A DNA stretch of 64,000 nucleotides from contig NC_060892.1 in assembly GCF_014805685.1 (NCBI RefSeq), positions 10,187,490-10,251,489 on the forward strand, given 5' to 3'. Under the pieces are notes generated by a model. The model saw only the letters and a list, made by a program, of their open reading frames with translations. It was not told the DNA's origin and ran no database searches. Below are positions 14,940-25,089 of the stretch, in pieces; within the stretch, counting starts at the first letter, position 1, and each line of letters begins with the position of its first letter. Origin of the DNA: Silurus meridionalis (taxonomy: Eukaryota > Chordata > Actinopteri > Siluriformes > Siluridae). The position numbers and the translations under genes are program-made.

Positions 14940-17900
14940 ATAGTTATGACTTTGGAGGCGCTGGCTGGGTTGTCTTCATTCATATTTTAGTCACATCACT
15001 GATTATAGTCTAATTGAAAATTGATTATGGCACCGTTATGTGCAATTAGCAAACATTATTGTTTTCATTTTATTAGCTTGGCTAAGTGTAATTAGCGAAA
15101 GGACAAGTCACTGACTTTCGGCATGCAGCAGTTCACCCCTGTTTTGAGAGTATCTGTCACACAGGGCACACGGGTGAGAGATTTGCTTTTCTTTTCAGGA
15201 ACATTGGAAGCCATCTGGTGATCACCAAGAGTGTAGATGCGTGCTCAGGCAAGTCCAACTTTGTGAGCTCTCTGGAACATGTCCAAGCCCAGCTCACACT
15301 GTCATACAACCGTCGTGGAAACTTGGCAATCCATCTGATCAGTCCACAGGGCACCCGTTCGACCCTGCTCGCCCCCAGGTCAGGGGTTATGAACCGTTTT
15401 ACTTTTCTTTTAGATTAAATGTGTAAAATTTCTGGACATGCTATTTTTCCTGCTTTCTTTTTGGCAGACTTATTATTGTGTGGGTTATCCCCTCCCTCTA
15501 ATAAAAGGTCGACATTTTTGTCTTTGTCCTTCAGACCTCATGACTATTCCTCTGAAGGCTTCAACGACTGGGCCTTTATGACCACTCACTCATGGGATGA
15601 AGACCCTCGGGGCAAGTGGACTCTGGAAATTGAGAATGTGGTTGGAACCAGTGACTATGGTAACTCCATATTAATGTCATCTCCCTCATGGTTGTTTATT
15701 TAACACATTCATTAATGTATGCGGAAAAGCAGGGCAGGCGTTTTAGCTGAAGCGAATAGTCTCAGTCCTGGAGTTCCGGTGGGCAGCTTCTCTGCATAAC
15801 TTTGCAATTGTAAGTAGAAGAATCTAGCAGAATGCTCCGGTTTTTTGCATAAACATCAGAGGGATTCTACTGTGGCAAGGTTTTGCCTGTGAAATGCCTG
15901 TTTTCTTTTTTTTGACAAGGTCAAAATAATACATTGCTTCTTTGTTGTCTATCCTGTAGATTTTTTTTTTAACGAGCCGTGAGGTATAGGCTTTGTCATG
16001 GTCAAATATAATGCCGGAAATATACCGTTAGTGCCACAGTTAGCAAGTCCTTGGTTAGCACTCTCAGTTTATCGACACTTCCACACTAGGGCTTCTGTTG
16101 ACAGAGGATGTGATTTGTTGTACCTTTTGCATTCCTGCATGTTCTTTGAAAATCTTTCACTAGGCTTGTAACAGTTTTAATGCCTATTGATCTAACTCGA
16201 TTAAAGCTTTTTCCATTAACTTGATATCTGTCTGAAGGAAGTTTCTCCACTGAAAGTGCTGTGTAGGCTAGGGCAATTAAGGCCAGCAGTTAATCTTGCT
16301 CTGAGAAATTAGCTTCCCGTTGCTTTAGACTTCACAGGAAATTAGGAGTGTCTTTCCCTGCATCCTCCTCCCTTCATTTCCATCTTGTTCAGTCTGTTTT
16401 ATGAGTTGTTGGCTTCAGTTGTTTTCCTTCTCTGTATCCTGTAGTAAATCTTATTAATTAAATATGGCAAAGTAAATCACAGGTTTGAGATTTCCCTTCT
16501 CCTCTGTCCCCTGCCATCAGGCTGTCCAGCATATCGTTCTGTAGACTGTAAATAATCCCTGAGCCCCGGCTTTACATTTTTCAACTGGTGTGTTTAGCTT
16601 GACTAGACCATCTTCAGTGTGAATTATATTTCTGCAGTGATTGTATTAGCCTGATTTAGTGAGCTGTTGACTTTTAACAGTCTACATTAACTGATTTTAA
16701 TGGTGCTAAATTAAAGTGGGGGAATAAATCAACTCGACATTAACAGTCTGTTTTCTTAAACAAGCATTAAAAGTATTGTTAAGTAGTTCACCCGACTACA
16801 GTGCGCCGTATTAATCTTTTACAGCTTGATTGCTGAAAAGTTTACTATTAGTACAGTGGGTACAGCGTATTGTGTAGTAGCAGAATATACCGGTTTCTTG
16901 TGTATAGGATCTTTATTTTATTTTTTTGTCTTGTATCTCAGGCACTCTGACTCAGTTCACACTGGTTCTCTATGGCACTGCCTCCACATCATCTGACTTG
17001 TCAACACTAAACTCCATCCAGCTCCCTGAAGACGGCTGTAAAACCTATGATCTCAGACAGATTTGCACAGGTAAGAGCTCCAATGCTGAGGCAAAGGTGC
17101 CCCCTGCAGCCCAGCACCTGTATGTGCAGTTCTGAGAGCTTATTGTGCTAAACTGCATTCAGTCCTATCTCTTGTGCAAACCTTGTTTATTAAATTACAA
17201 AGCATAAGTTTGTATTTAATCCAGATTTAAAGAACAGATATAATTCACAAGTTTATACGGGGGCTTAGTTAGTAAAATATCTAAGAAGTAGATTGTCAAC
17301 CAAAAAAAAAAATGTAAAAAAAAATCTGCATGCCTAAATACAGTACATAGTTGCTTAAAGTATTGAGTTAGGTCTTCAAAATTATTTCATTATTCATAAA
17401 GTTTTGCTGGACTGTAATACTTCTACACTTTTGAAACCTTTCTTTTTTTTTATTTTGTTAATAAATCCAAATTTTGTCCTGTCATTTCATCAGCTGTTTA
17501 ATACCTGATATAAAATTAATTTGCCTCATGCTACTTAGCAAGACAAGATTCTCCACACTAAATTCCATTCACTTTGAGTTCCCAATACATGTGCAAGAAG
17601 CCCAGCATAGATTCTGCAACATTTTTATTTCTGTTTAGACTGAGATTAGTTGAGAAAAGCATTAGGGTATATGTGAAAAGACTGGTGTCTAATCAAGCAC
17701 TCTGCTCATGGACCCATCTTTTCCAAATTGAGTTTTGAGCCAAGTAAATACAAAATAATGTCAAATCCTTCATAGTCCCTAAATAATTATTTAGTAGTAA
17801 GAAATAAAAATATCTATTTTTAAATTTGATATGATCTGTCCACTCCTGCTGTTCTAAGATTCTCTCCAAATGCTGAAAGCTTGTTAGCAAAACTAAGAAT

Positions 17901-18308
17901 TGGAGCCAGGTACTAACTAAAATTTAGTTTACGTTAACTTCCATTATTTATTGTTCCTGAATTGGGATCAAGTAATAAACAGTGCCTCTGCTCCCTGAAT
18001 AACGCAGTATTTTCCGGCCAAGAAGAATACTTGTTTCTTAAGGCAGGTTTCTGGTGAGCCACAGAGGTTGAACACAAAATTCTCCTTTTAGGCATCAGCA
18101 AAATGTGCTATTCACAAGGATAAATATAGAATAAAAAGCCTGTCTTGTTCATTTTTTTTTATTTTTTATTAAACCGACAGTGTTCAGATGCAATCCACCT
18201 CTTTTAGCATGCATATAACCCTGCTATTTAGTAGACTGGATATATTTATTATGAGAGCTAACCAGTAAATTGAATTGCTTAATTATCTATATAAATTTGT
18301 TTTAAGCT

Positions 18309-18369
<61 letters not shown>

Positions 18370-19081
18370 ACTTTTTTTTTTCTCCTCTTTTTCAAATGGT
18401 ACATGGCTTTGTCTGTGTAGTAATAATTGTTTTCTGATTTTGTTGTATGCAGAGTGCAACCCTGGGTTCTACATGCACCAGCAGGTTTGTGTACAGGAGT
18501 GCCCTGCAGGCTTTACGTCCGTCACCCACTCTGAGCTTTCTTCAGATAACGAGGTGTCTCCTGTCGTGCATCCGTCCTGCATGCCCTGCCACGAACTCTG
18601 TCTTACATGCAGTGGCACAGGGCCAACAGACTGCCTCTCCTGTCCGCCCCACAGCCACCTAGACCTACCCACTGGTACTTGTCAGCACCAAAACCAGATT
18701 CAGCGTGAATCGCCCGACGCTGCGTTCTTCCCACCACATGGCAGCGGCTCCTCTGGCATCCTGAATCTACAGCTCTCATCCAGTCTGCCTGCCACTGTAG
18801 CAGTGCTCAGCTGTGCCTTTATTGCAGCTACTTTTGTAGTGGTGTTTGCCCTGCTCCAGTTCCACTCGTATAGTCTCACTAAAGTGTACAGTTCTGAATC
18901 CAGCGTGGGCTCTGTAATGCGTGCCAGCTTTGGCCTGGGCATGGCACGCAATGGCATCATTTCCTACAAGGGTATCCCAAGCGTGTGGAACGACGACGGA
19001 GGTAACTCGGAGTCTGAGAACGATGAGTTCGACATTCACAATGAGAGAACTGCCTTCATCAAAACACAAAGTGCTCTTTAA
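4751..19081 (+). CDS. furin: furin, proprotein convertase (5'-partial, 10 coding exons)
   Basis: Furin is a calcium-dependent subtilisin-like serine endoprotease of the trans-Golgi network and endosomes that cleaves precursors after R-X-K/R-R motifs. Exons seen: 4751-4839, 7708-7880, 9540-9752, 11060-11160, 12512-12615, 13037-13154, 15199-15378, 15535-15659, 16942-17070, 18453-19081. All have AG/GT borders and matching phases, and join to about 619 residues plus stop, equivalent to human residues 194-794. Visible landmarks are catalytic His (RHGTRC context), oxyanion Asn (ASGNGGRE), catalytic Ser (GTSASAP), the P domain ([29 protein letters not shown]), a Cys-rich region, one membrane segment, and a tail with YKGI, an acidic Ser cluster and the C-terminus [10 protein letters not shown]. 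The signal peptide, propeptide and catalytic Asp must lie left of position 1. Which teleost paralogue (a or b) is inferred only from linkage to fes. Confidence 0.96.
4840..7707 (+). other. furin: furin intron, unique-looking
   Basis: About 2.9 kb between the His exon and the next furin exon. It holds a poly-T run at about 5859-5874. I recognise no repeat family and no other gene. Confidence 0.7.
7708..7880 (+). CDS. furin: furin coding exon ([10 protein letters not shown] to GVTE)
   Basis: Completes the split Gly and encodes [33 protein letters not shown] and [10 protein letters not shown]. The [10 protein letters not shown] block lines the substrate pocket and is almost invariant in proprotein convertases. 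The donor gtcagt leaves phase 0. Confidence 0.95.
7881..9539 (+). other. furin: furin intron
   Basis: About 1.7 kb. It holds a pyrimidine-rich tract just after the donor (7905-7960) and a short segment at about 8067-8090 (ggtagcacaggggttaag) resembling the A-box end of tRNA-derived fish SINEs. No gene seen. Confidence 0.6.
9540..9752 (+). CDS. furin: furin coding exon with oxyanion-hole Asn
   Basis: Exactly 71 codons, starting [19 protein letters not shown]; the Asn of SGNGG is the oxyanion residue. It continues with [16 protein letters not shown] and [20 protein letters not shown]. Acceptor gttgtgcag, donor gtgagt. Confidence 0.96.
9753..11059 (+). other. furin: furin intron
   Basis: About 1.3 kb without a recognised repeat family. 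It contains a short palindromic gcgtacgcgtacgc at about 10446-10459. No gene seen. Confidence 0.6.
11060..11160 (+). CDS. furin: furin coding exon with catalytic Ser
   Basis: Encodes [20 protein letters not shown] then [13 protein letters not shown]. The Ser in GTSAS is the nucleophile. Acceptor ctcccacag, donor gtaagc. Leaves two bases of an Asn codon completed at 12512. Confidence 0.96.
11161..12511 (+). other. furin: furin intron with a dispersed repeat fragment
   Basis: At about 11615-11690 the sequence gaaaccttgagaggaacc and what follows matches, in the same orientation, the repeat at 63790-63850 and, inverted, the one at 51545-51610. Poly-T runs lie at 11961-11975 and 11988-12002. The rest is unrecognised. 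Confidence 0.6.
12512..12615 (+). CDS. furin: furin coding exon, end of catalytic domain
   Basis: Encodes [20 protein letters not shown] and [12 protein letters not shown], the end of the subtilisin fold leading into the P domain. Acceptor cttgacag, donor gtactg. Confidence 0.94.
12847..12888. repeat. (CT)n microsatellite
   Basis: Uninterrupted CT dinucleotide tract of about 42 bases in the furin intron, followed by a pyrimidine-rich run to about 12932, some 150 bases before the next acceptor. Confidence 0.95.
13037..13154 (+). CDS. furin: furin coding exon, start of P domain
   Basis: Encodes [20 protein letters not shown] then [31 protein letters not shown] is the conserved hinge between catalytic and P (homo B) domains. 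Acceptor ctattcag, donor gttagt. Confidence 0.94.
13155..15198 (+). other. furin: furin intron with a long AT microsatellite
   Basis: About 2 kb, mostly unrecognised sequence. The only clear structure is the AT tract at 14862-14932. Confidence 0.6.
14862..14932. repeat. (AT)n microsatellite
   Basis: About 35 perfect AT units. Length is likely polymorphic, and tracts like this are often mis-sized in assemblies. Confidence 0.95.
15199..15378 (+). CDS. furin: furin coding exon, P domain
   Basis: Encodes [40 protein letters not shown] and [16 protein letters not shown]. At the site where human furin has RRGD this gene reads RRGN. Acceptor cttttcag, donor gtcagg. Confidence 0.95.
15535..15659 (+). 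CDS. furin: furin coding exon, P domain
   Basis: Encodes [40 protein letters not shown] and Y; the SW-DEDP-G-W block is diagnostic of convertase P domains. Acceptor tccttcag, donor gtaact. Confidence 0.96.
15660..16941 (+). other. furin: furin intron, nothing recognised
   Basis: About 1.3 kb of AT-rich unique-looking sequence with a poly-T run near 15961-15970. No repeats or genes seen. Confidence 0.55.
16942..17070 (+). CDS. furin: furin coding exon, end of P domain
   Basis: Encodes [20 protein letters not shown] then the linker [20 protein letters not shown] and [16 protein letters not shown] ends the P domain; the first Cys of the Cys-rich region follows. Acceptor tatctcag, donor gtaaga. 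Confidence 0.94.
17071..18452 (+). other. furin: furin last intron, ends with a GATA repeat
   Basis: About 1.4 kb. The only distinct structure is the GATA tract at 18309-18368, which ends about 84 bases before the last exon. Confidence 0.6.
18309..18368. repeat. (GATA)n microsatellite
   Basis: About 15 tandem GATA units close to the acceptor of the last furin exon. Confidence 0.95.
18453..19081 (+). CDS. furin: furin last coding exon: Cys-rich, membrane segment, cytosolic tail, stop
   Basis: This exon encodes 209 codons including the TAA at 19079-19081. In order they are a furin-type Cys-rich region ([20 protein letters not shown] ... [11 protein letters not shown]), a Ser/Pro-rich stalk, a hydrophobic segment ([20 protein letters not shown]), and a tail of roughly 70 residues. 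The tail carries YKGI (YxxPhi-type sorting signal), SESENDEFD (acidic cluster with casein-kinase-2-type Ser) and [10 protein letters not shown]. The membrane-proximal tail is longer than in human furin. Confidence 0.96.
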
Positions 19082-21003
19082 CCCTCCCCCCACACACACT
19101 TTTGCTATCTGTCCTCTCTGCACCTATTTTCTTCCTTTTTGAAGATCTGGTCTTTCACAGGCTCATCTCCCCTTTCTTTCTTTGGGTTTAATCCTGCTGT
19201 TTTTTTTCTTATATCTTATTTTCCCCAGTGGCGAGCTGTATCGCCAGGGTCACTCTGAACACGTCTTTTCTTGCTCATTTGGCCTCGGTGCCTCAAAATG
19301 ATAGCCTCCATGTCTGATTGGCTGGAGGATAAGACAAAACAGTTGATTGCCCCAGGCTTGCCAGCAGGACTCTCCAAAAACACAATAAACACAACGATTG
19401 TCATTTAGTCTCTTCCTCTTCTTTTCAGTTCCACTACATGTTTCTCAATAAGGTCTGTGCAAGAAATCTTATTATTGTGTATATCAGGAGTGTCCAGTTT
19501 GACCAAATAGTGTGATTCTTAGCCACAGATGATTTATTTAGTGTGGAATGAATCATTTGAATCTAATTCTTATGCTGAACACTTTTTTGTTTTTATTGAT
19601 GCCCTCCCCCCTCCTCCAGTTCTTTTGGAAGTAATTGAGGCTAGTATGTTTTTTCCTTTCTAATGTACACACAGATTCACAAAGCAGACCCTAAGCATGA
19701 TTCTCCTACAGAGAATCTCAAATGCGGAATTCATTGCTTTTTCTTACTTTTTCTTGAAGGCATTTTACAAGAAAAGGAAGACTGTAACCTTGTGCTCTCT
19801 TTCTGACTCCCTGGAGTTAGTACTGCAGCAATGCTCTGAAATGAACTCAGTTTGAGGTCTTGGGAGAAACTCTAGCAGGGCTTCTCAGGATTGCATTGAC
19901 AAACCCTGAGAATAGATAAGGCAGTTTAACTTCCTCCAACATTAGTTTCATTTGTCTTTAAGCATATTGGACATGTGGACATGGCAAATTTTGGTTTGGC
20001 AGTAAGAGAATGACTTTTTGTGAATGAAACTACAAGGGCTCAAGTGAACACTTCAATGCAGCTATTGTGTGAGGCAGGGAATCTGAGTGGATTATTCTAG
20101 ATTAATCTGATCAGAGAAAATTCAGCAGGGCATCAGGTTATTTCAATCGTGAATAATGTACTTGAAACCCAGTTATAGTTTGGCTTAATTCAGAGTTATT
20201 GTCTTTATTCTCAAACCCTTATTGTTTAATACAGATCTTATGAGCTGAGGTATGTTTTTTTATAAACTAAATGAAAGGGTTGGGATTGTCTTTGTGTATG
20301 TGGAAGACTGTTGGGCCATTGATGGTCATTATAATTCCACACAGATTTTTTCATTTTTAATACCAGTCTTTCCTAATGTCTTTAAATAACAACACAAAAA
20401 AAACAGCAAACCCCATATTAAAATTCTGCTTCCTCCACAAGTCTGCTGTGGATAATTGTACCATATGAAATGTATAGGGCTAAATTTGTTTTAATTACAT
20501 TTTTTTTAAAAGAAACCTCAACTTCAGACTCGAGAAAATTAAATGGTCATGTCGTCGAAAGCTTTGCCATCATGTCTCAATAATTAATTTCTGCCACTTT
20601 TATATTTAATTTCCCCCTCAGGTTATACTTGTTTGACTTTAATTATAGCACTATTGTTCAGAGCAATGGGATGTCCTTATCTACCCAGTTAAATATATTT
20701 TCTTTTTTTTTTAAGTAAATATTCTATTAGGAAATGAGACCGTCCATTCTTTTAAAGCTTCATCACCTAAATCCTGCCATGGTGATTTATAATTTACTGA
20801 TATTTTAATATTGTTTACTTGTTGATTTTCTTGCCTCCAAAATGGTCATTGGTTTCCCCTCTCTTTTAGGAATACATTCTATTTCCAATGCTTATTGTAA
20901 ATGACATATGTATATATTCCCATTTTCTTTTATTTTCTTTTATATTTAATTCCCCCTATTTTTGCTCTTGCTTTGCATTAATCTGTTTTGTCCAGCGTAA
21001 ATG

Positions 21004-21009
21004 AATAAA
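21004..21009 (+). terminator. furin: candidate polyadenylation signal for furin
   Basis: AATAAA about 1.9 kb after the stop. Alternatives are 19384-19389 and 22176-22181. Confidence 0.35.
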
Positions 21010-21906
21010 AATGTGCACAGTACAGTAATTTATAGGAATCGGAAGCTCACAGAGCACACTAGAAAAGGACCAGTATGCATCTAAGGAACACTAATTTCAA
21101 TTCAAAGTTTGAAATGAAGAATGGAAATTTACTCAAATATTAAATACGTTATAAAGTGACTCATATTTAAAAAGCTGTTAAAAGATGAACCCTGTGATAA
21201 GATTTGACTGATCTCATCTTCCATTCACACTAGCAAGTGACAAACCAGGCAACCTCATTTCCTTTCAAGAGAATAAAAAAAAAGTGCAGTAGGATGATGT
21301 GCTTCCATTAATAGAAACTGGTCAAAAAGATTATGACCTGGTCAGGGTGAGTATAAATACTGATTATATTTTTAGTGCATTTGCTTTCATTGAATTTTGA
21401 AATCATTTACAGATAAATGTCTCAAAGTAAACATGATTTGAATTACACAATTGCTTATGTATTTTGGCTGATGCCATTTGTCATCAGATCTAACAAACGC
21501 CATTGGTGGCAGTCACACACCACAAGATACAAATCTAGAGTGCTGGCAGCAGCTTGTTGCTTGCTAGTGTGATGTGGTTGGTTGTGCTTTATTTATTGTT
21601 TCTATATAATTACCCTGTTGCAACTGTCAAACTCCAGACAAAGCCAGACATCATCTTAGACCAGCAGTATTTAAATAACGGCAAAGTCTGATGTAAAAAC
21701 AGCTCAATGTGTGTTAGGCATTAACATTAGGCACCCACGGAGTCCTGCAGGAAGACTTGACCAAAGACAGGGACATGAAACGTGTAGGTGACACAAGTGA
21801 GTTAAACTGCAGGATGGATTCCACTGATCGTGTGTAATTTTATTTTTGATTTTAAGATGGGTATAATCTTCCGATGTGTCACATGGTATGCCATGCCACA
21901 TTCAGT

Positions 21907-21908
<2 letters not shown>

Positions 21909-21947
<39 letters not shown>
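21909..21947. repeat. (CT)n microsatellite
   Basis: About 20 CT units in the furin downstream flank. Confidence 0.92.
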
Positions 21948-21950
<3 letters not shown>

Positions 21951-22450
21951 ACACACGTTTACCCACCAAGCACTTCTGTGCCCAGCTTGAATTCAGTAAG
22001 TTCTGTTGTTAAAAGATTTTAGCATACAGTGTATTTGAGACAGAACAACTACATTAATATAAAATAAGACCTATTTTTGTGCATTGTCATACTCATGTAA
22101 TTTAAATATTTTGCCTTTTAATTTTTCTCCTTTTTATTTAATTGATGTCAATATATGAATTATAGATTTATGGAAAATAAAGATCTATGCAAAGTTATGA
22201 AAGTTGCTTTACTTTGATTTCACCACTGTTTGGTCCGACTTTTCCCACATGCAGGTGTGCAAAAACACTAAATTGAGGATGCTATAAAAAAAAAAAAAGA
22301 AATAAACAGAAATCCAAATCAGTATTTGGTTTGGCTACCAATTGGCTTGCAATTCTTACACACGAGCACACTGTACAAAAGGCAGTAATTTTGTACGACT
22401 GAGCATCAATGTCGGTTATATGATTAACCGATTATACCAAGCAGGTTCTA

Positions 22451-23195
22451 CCGTATTTTTCGGACTATAAACCGCTACTTTTTTCCCACGTTTTGAACCC
22501 TGCGGCTTAAACAACGAAGCGGCTAATTTATGGATTTTCCCGGGGTTTTTCCCGGTTTTACAAACTTCAAGCCAAAAATCTAAGCGACATAACATTAGAC
22601 CAATGAAATGTTCGAACGGAAACGAAAAACTCACCACACCTGTGTTCTGAGCTGCACGGCATCGGGAGAAAAACTTCCACCGGTGTTGATTTTTAAACAC
22701 ACGACGATGCCAAAAGATCCAGACAGAAATACAGTAGTTGTGAAAGGAAGGAGGAAGACGGTGAACAATGACTTTCTTGGTAGGCTACTGTTTAGATACA
22801 AGCCGTTGTAGCGCGTTGTGTCAGGGTGAAGGGAGAGCTCGATAACTCCAGTTGCAAATGAAATCATATAAGCACAGACAGGTTTCCAAAACGCGTGCTT
22901 TTTTATTTTTCTTGGCAACAGAAATGAGCATCAGAAAATAATGAGCACATAATCCTCAGACACACACACACGCACACGCACGCAGTAATACCGGCAGAAT
23001 GCAGTGACGTGCTGTTCCCAAAATGCTGCTCTGCTCTTAAAGGAGCCACAACATATTTCTTATATTTCTTATATTTCTTAGACTTATACACACACTTATA
23101 CACTGCGGCTTATACACAAGGTGTGGGTTATTTATGTTAAAAATAAAAATATTTGTAAAATTCAGTGGGTGCGCTTTATAGTCCGGAAAATACGG
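22451..23195 (+). mobile_element. pogo-type DNA transposon remnant with TIRs and TA target site
   Basis: Terminal inverted repeats: left ccgtatttttcggactataa, right (reverse complement) ccgtattttccggactataa, each flanked by TA (22449-22450 and 23196-23197). Inside, 22608-22760 encodes a fragment of a DDE endonuclease of the pogo/jerky type: TCVLSCTASGEKLPPVLIFK then MPKDPDRNTVVVKG. At 745 bases it is far shorter than an autonomous copy, so it is an internally deleted, non-autonomous derivative. A CA/CG-rich tract lies at about 22960-22984. Confidence 0.82.
22608..22811 (+). pseudogene. pogo-type transposase fragment
   Basis: A 67-codon frame carrying the pogo/tigger-type DDE block CTASGEKLPPVLIFKHTTMP. 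Human TIGD-type and fish pogo transposases share this segment next to the second catalytic acid. It lacks the DNA-binding and remaining catalytic parts, so it is not expected to function. Confidence 0.7.
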
Positions 23196-23359
23196 TAATC
23201 ATCATCAATTTCATATGTGGGTTGAAAGTCAAACAGAAAGAACTGGAAGCTTAAAACTGGGTAAGAAACCACTAAAGTCCACTAAGGTGAGGTTGTGGAA
23301 GAATTTCTCATGTCACAGGTCATACACCATGGCAAGGCAGAGCACAAGACAAGATAATT

Positions 23360-23563
23360 ATGCTGAATCAGCAAGGATTCTCCCAGGCAAAGCTTTCAAA
23401 GCAGACTGGGGTTTCAAGATGTGCTGTTCAAGCTATTTTGAAAAAGCACAACGAAACAGACAATCTTGAGGAGGACCATAGACATAGTGGTAGGCCAAGG
23501 AAACTTAATGTAACGGATGAAAGACGCAAAGCTCATTCACCTTTGTCATTAGATGTCCAGTAG
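23360..23563 (+). pseudogene. Tc1-like transposase N-terminal fragment
   Basis: Encodes a helix-turn-helix (GFSQAKLSKQTGVSRCAVQA) and the GRPRK hook typical of Tc1 transposases, then loses the frame. The Met used as start lies inside the domain, so this is not a real translational start. Confidence 0.7.
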
Positions 23564-24099
23564 TACCATCAGCAAAAACTGGAGGAAACCATGGGACCCA
23601 GGTACCTCCATCTACTGTCTGTAAAAGTTTAAACAGAAATTGTCTTTATGGAAGAATTGCTCTGCCAAAAAATATTGTTGCTGAAAAATGGCAGCAGGTT
23701 CTCTAGACTGAGGAGTCAATAAATTGAAATTGAAATATTTGGCTGTAGCAGGAGGCAAGTTGTTTGTTGAAGGGCTGAAGAGAGGTACAGTATTGATTGT
23801 GCACAGCCAACAGTGAAACGTGGTGTAGGTTCCCATTTTTGCAACTGGAGTTGAAGATATGGTCAGGATAGTGCTGAGAAATCCAGGTAGATATTTCTCA
23901 CACCAAATATTGAACTGATTTTGATTTATACGTATACACAAAAAAAATGTTTTTATTGATATATATATATTTATATATTATATACAGTATATACATATAC
24001 TGTATATATATCTCAAATATTGAAATTCTTTTTAATTCACTTAGCAAGAGTCAGCAGCCAAATGACAAAAAAAAAATATCCATTACTTTTGTGCTTATA

Positions 24100-25080
24100 T
24101 AGAAATTTGCACCCTGTTGAATGTTGTGTTGAACTATTGTGGTGTTTTTGTAAAACACGATGCTGGCTGCATAACTACTTGACCTGTTTTTTCACAGTGT
24201 GCATCTTAGTGCAGTTAGTTCATGCTTGATTCGTAGCAGTCTATTAATACCTAGAAGATGTAACAAATCCACCATATATGGTGTGTGAAACCATAACCAC
24301 ATTTTACATGAGCACATCGAGCTTTACAAAGCCTTCCAAATGTGCTGCAGAAGTTTGAAACCCTCTTTATACAGTTGTTTTTTTTTTTATTTGTTTTTTT
24401 TTATTGTGATGTTCTGGTCTGAGATATTCAAAATAAGAATAGCAAATGTCTGCCATTGTCTTTCGATAACATTACACTAGCAGTCAAAAAGACAGAAGAA
24501 AACTTGTTTGCTGAAGGCCAAATGTTTTTTTTTTTTATGCTGTAACACACTGACAATTCAAATTTAAAAGAAAATTTAGTTTGTCTTTAAATAATCTACC
24601 TTCGGTCAATATGGATCAATGCGTTGCAATTGCAATCAATTAAATTTAATTGATTTAGAAATTTTACACAAACATATTTAGTGGCATCATACAATAAGTA
24701 AAAATTTTATCTTTCTAATTGGAAAAAGTTTCCAAACTTAATTTACATACACCATAGGTTTAATGTGTACCATTACTGCTATTTAAAAAAAAAAAATAAA
24801 AAAAAATCAGGAAATCTCAGAAAAGTGAATTGTACAAAACTTACCACCATCTTGATATTAAATTGTTCTATTGTTTAGCTCTCGTATAAACTGCAGAAGC
24901 TTTCCAGCACTTAATCTAACTCTTGTGTTTGTTTATGTTCATCGGTTATTCTGGATTCGGGCCCTTTTGTAGGTCACAGTCAGAAAATGATCAAATGTTT
25001 CATTGTTATGTTTGTTATAAATGCAGCTGGACCTGATTGAAGTGAATAATTGGCAATCCTGTGATAAAATATGTCATGGA
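24100..25080. other. intergenic, nothing recognised
   Basis: AT-rich sequence with poly-T and poly-A runs (24380-24405, 24526-24537, 24786-24806). No coding or structured feature recognised. Confidence 0.5.
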
Positions 25081-25089
25081 AACATCAAG

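Larger units (their letters stand above)
19082..22181 (+). other. furin: probable furin 3' UTR and downstream flank
   Basis: No transposon is recognised until about 22200, and the sequence is AT-rich without coding signs. AATAAA hexamers occur at 19384-19389, 21004-21009 and 22176-22181; any could end the furin mRNA. I favour 21004 because it closes a long repeat-free stretch, but the sequence alone cannot decide. A CT microsatellite lies at 21909-21947. Confidence 0.5.
22250..24100 (+). mobile_element. degenerate Tc1-like transposon interrupted by a pogo-type element
   Basis: From about 23330 the three frames together give a decayed Tc1-type transposase start. The clearest part is 23360-23540, where GFSQAKLSKQTGVSRCAVQA is the helix-turn-helix of the family, followed by HSGRPRKLNVTDERR. 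Frames break repeatedly and no intact DDE core remains. The left part (about 22250-22450, with aggtgtgcaaaaac and cagtatttggtttggc) and the right part join at the TA where the 22451-23195 element is inserted; this matches my recollection of a common fish Tc1 consensus. Outer limits are approximate. Confidence 0.7.
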
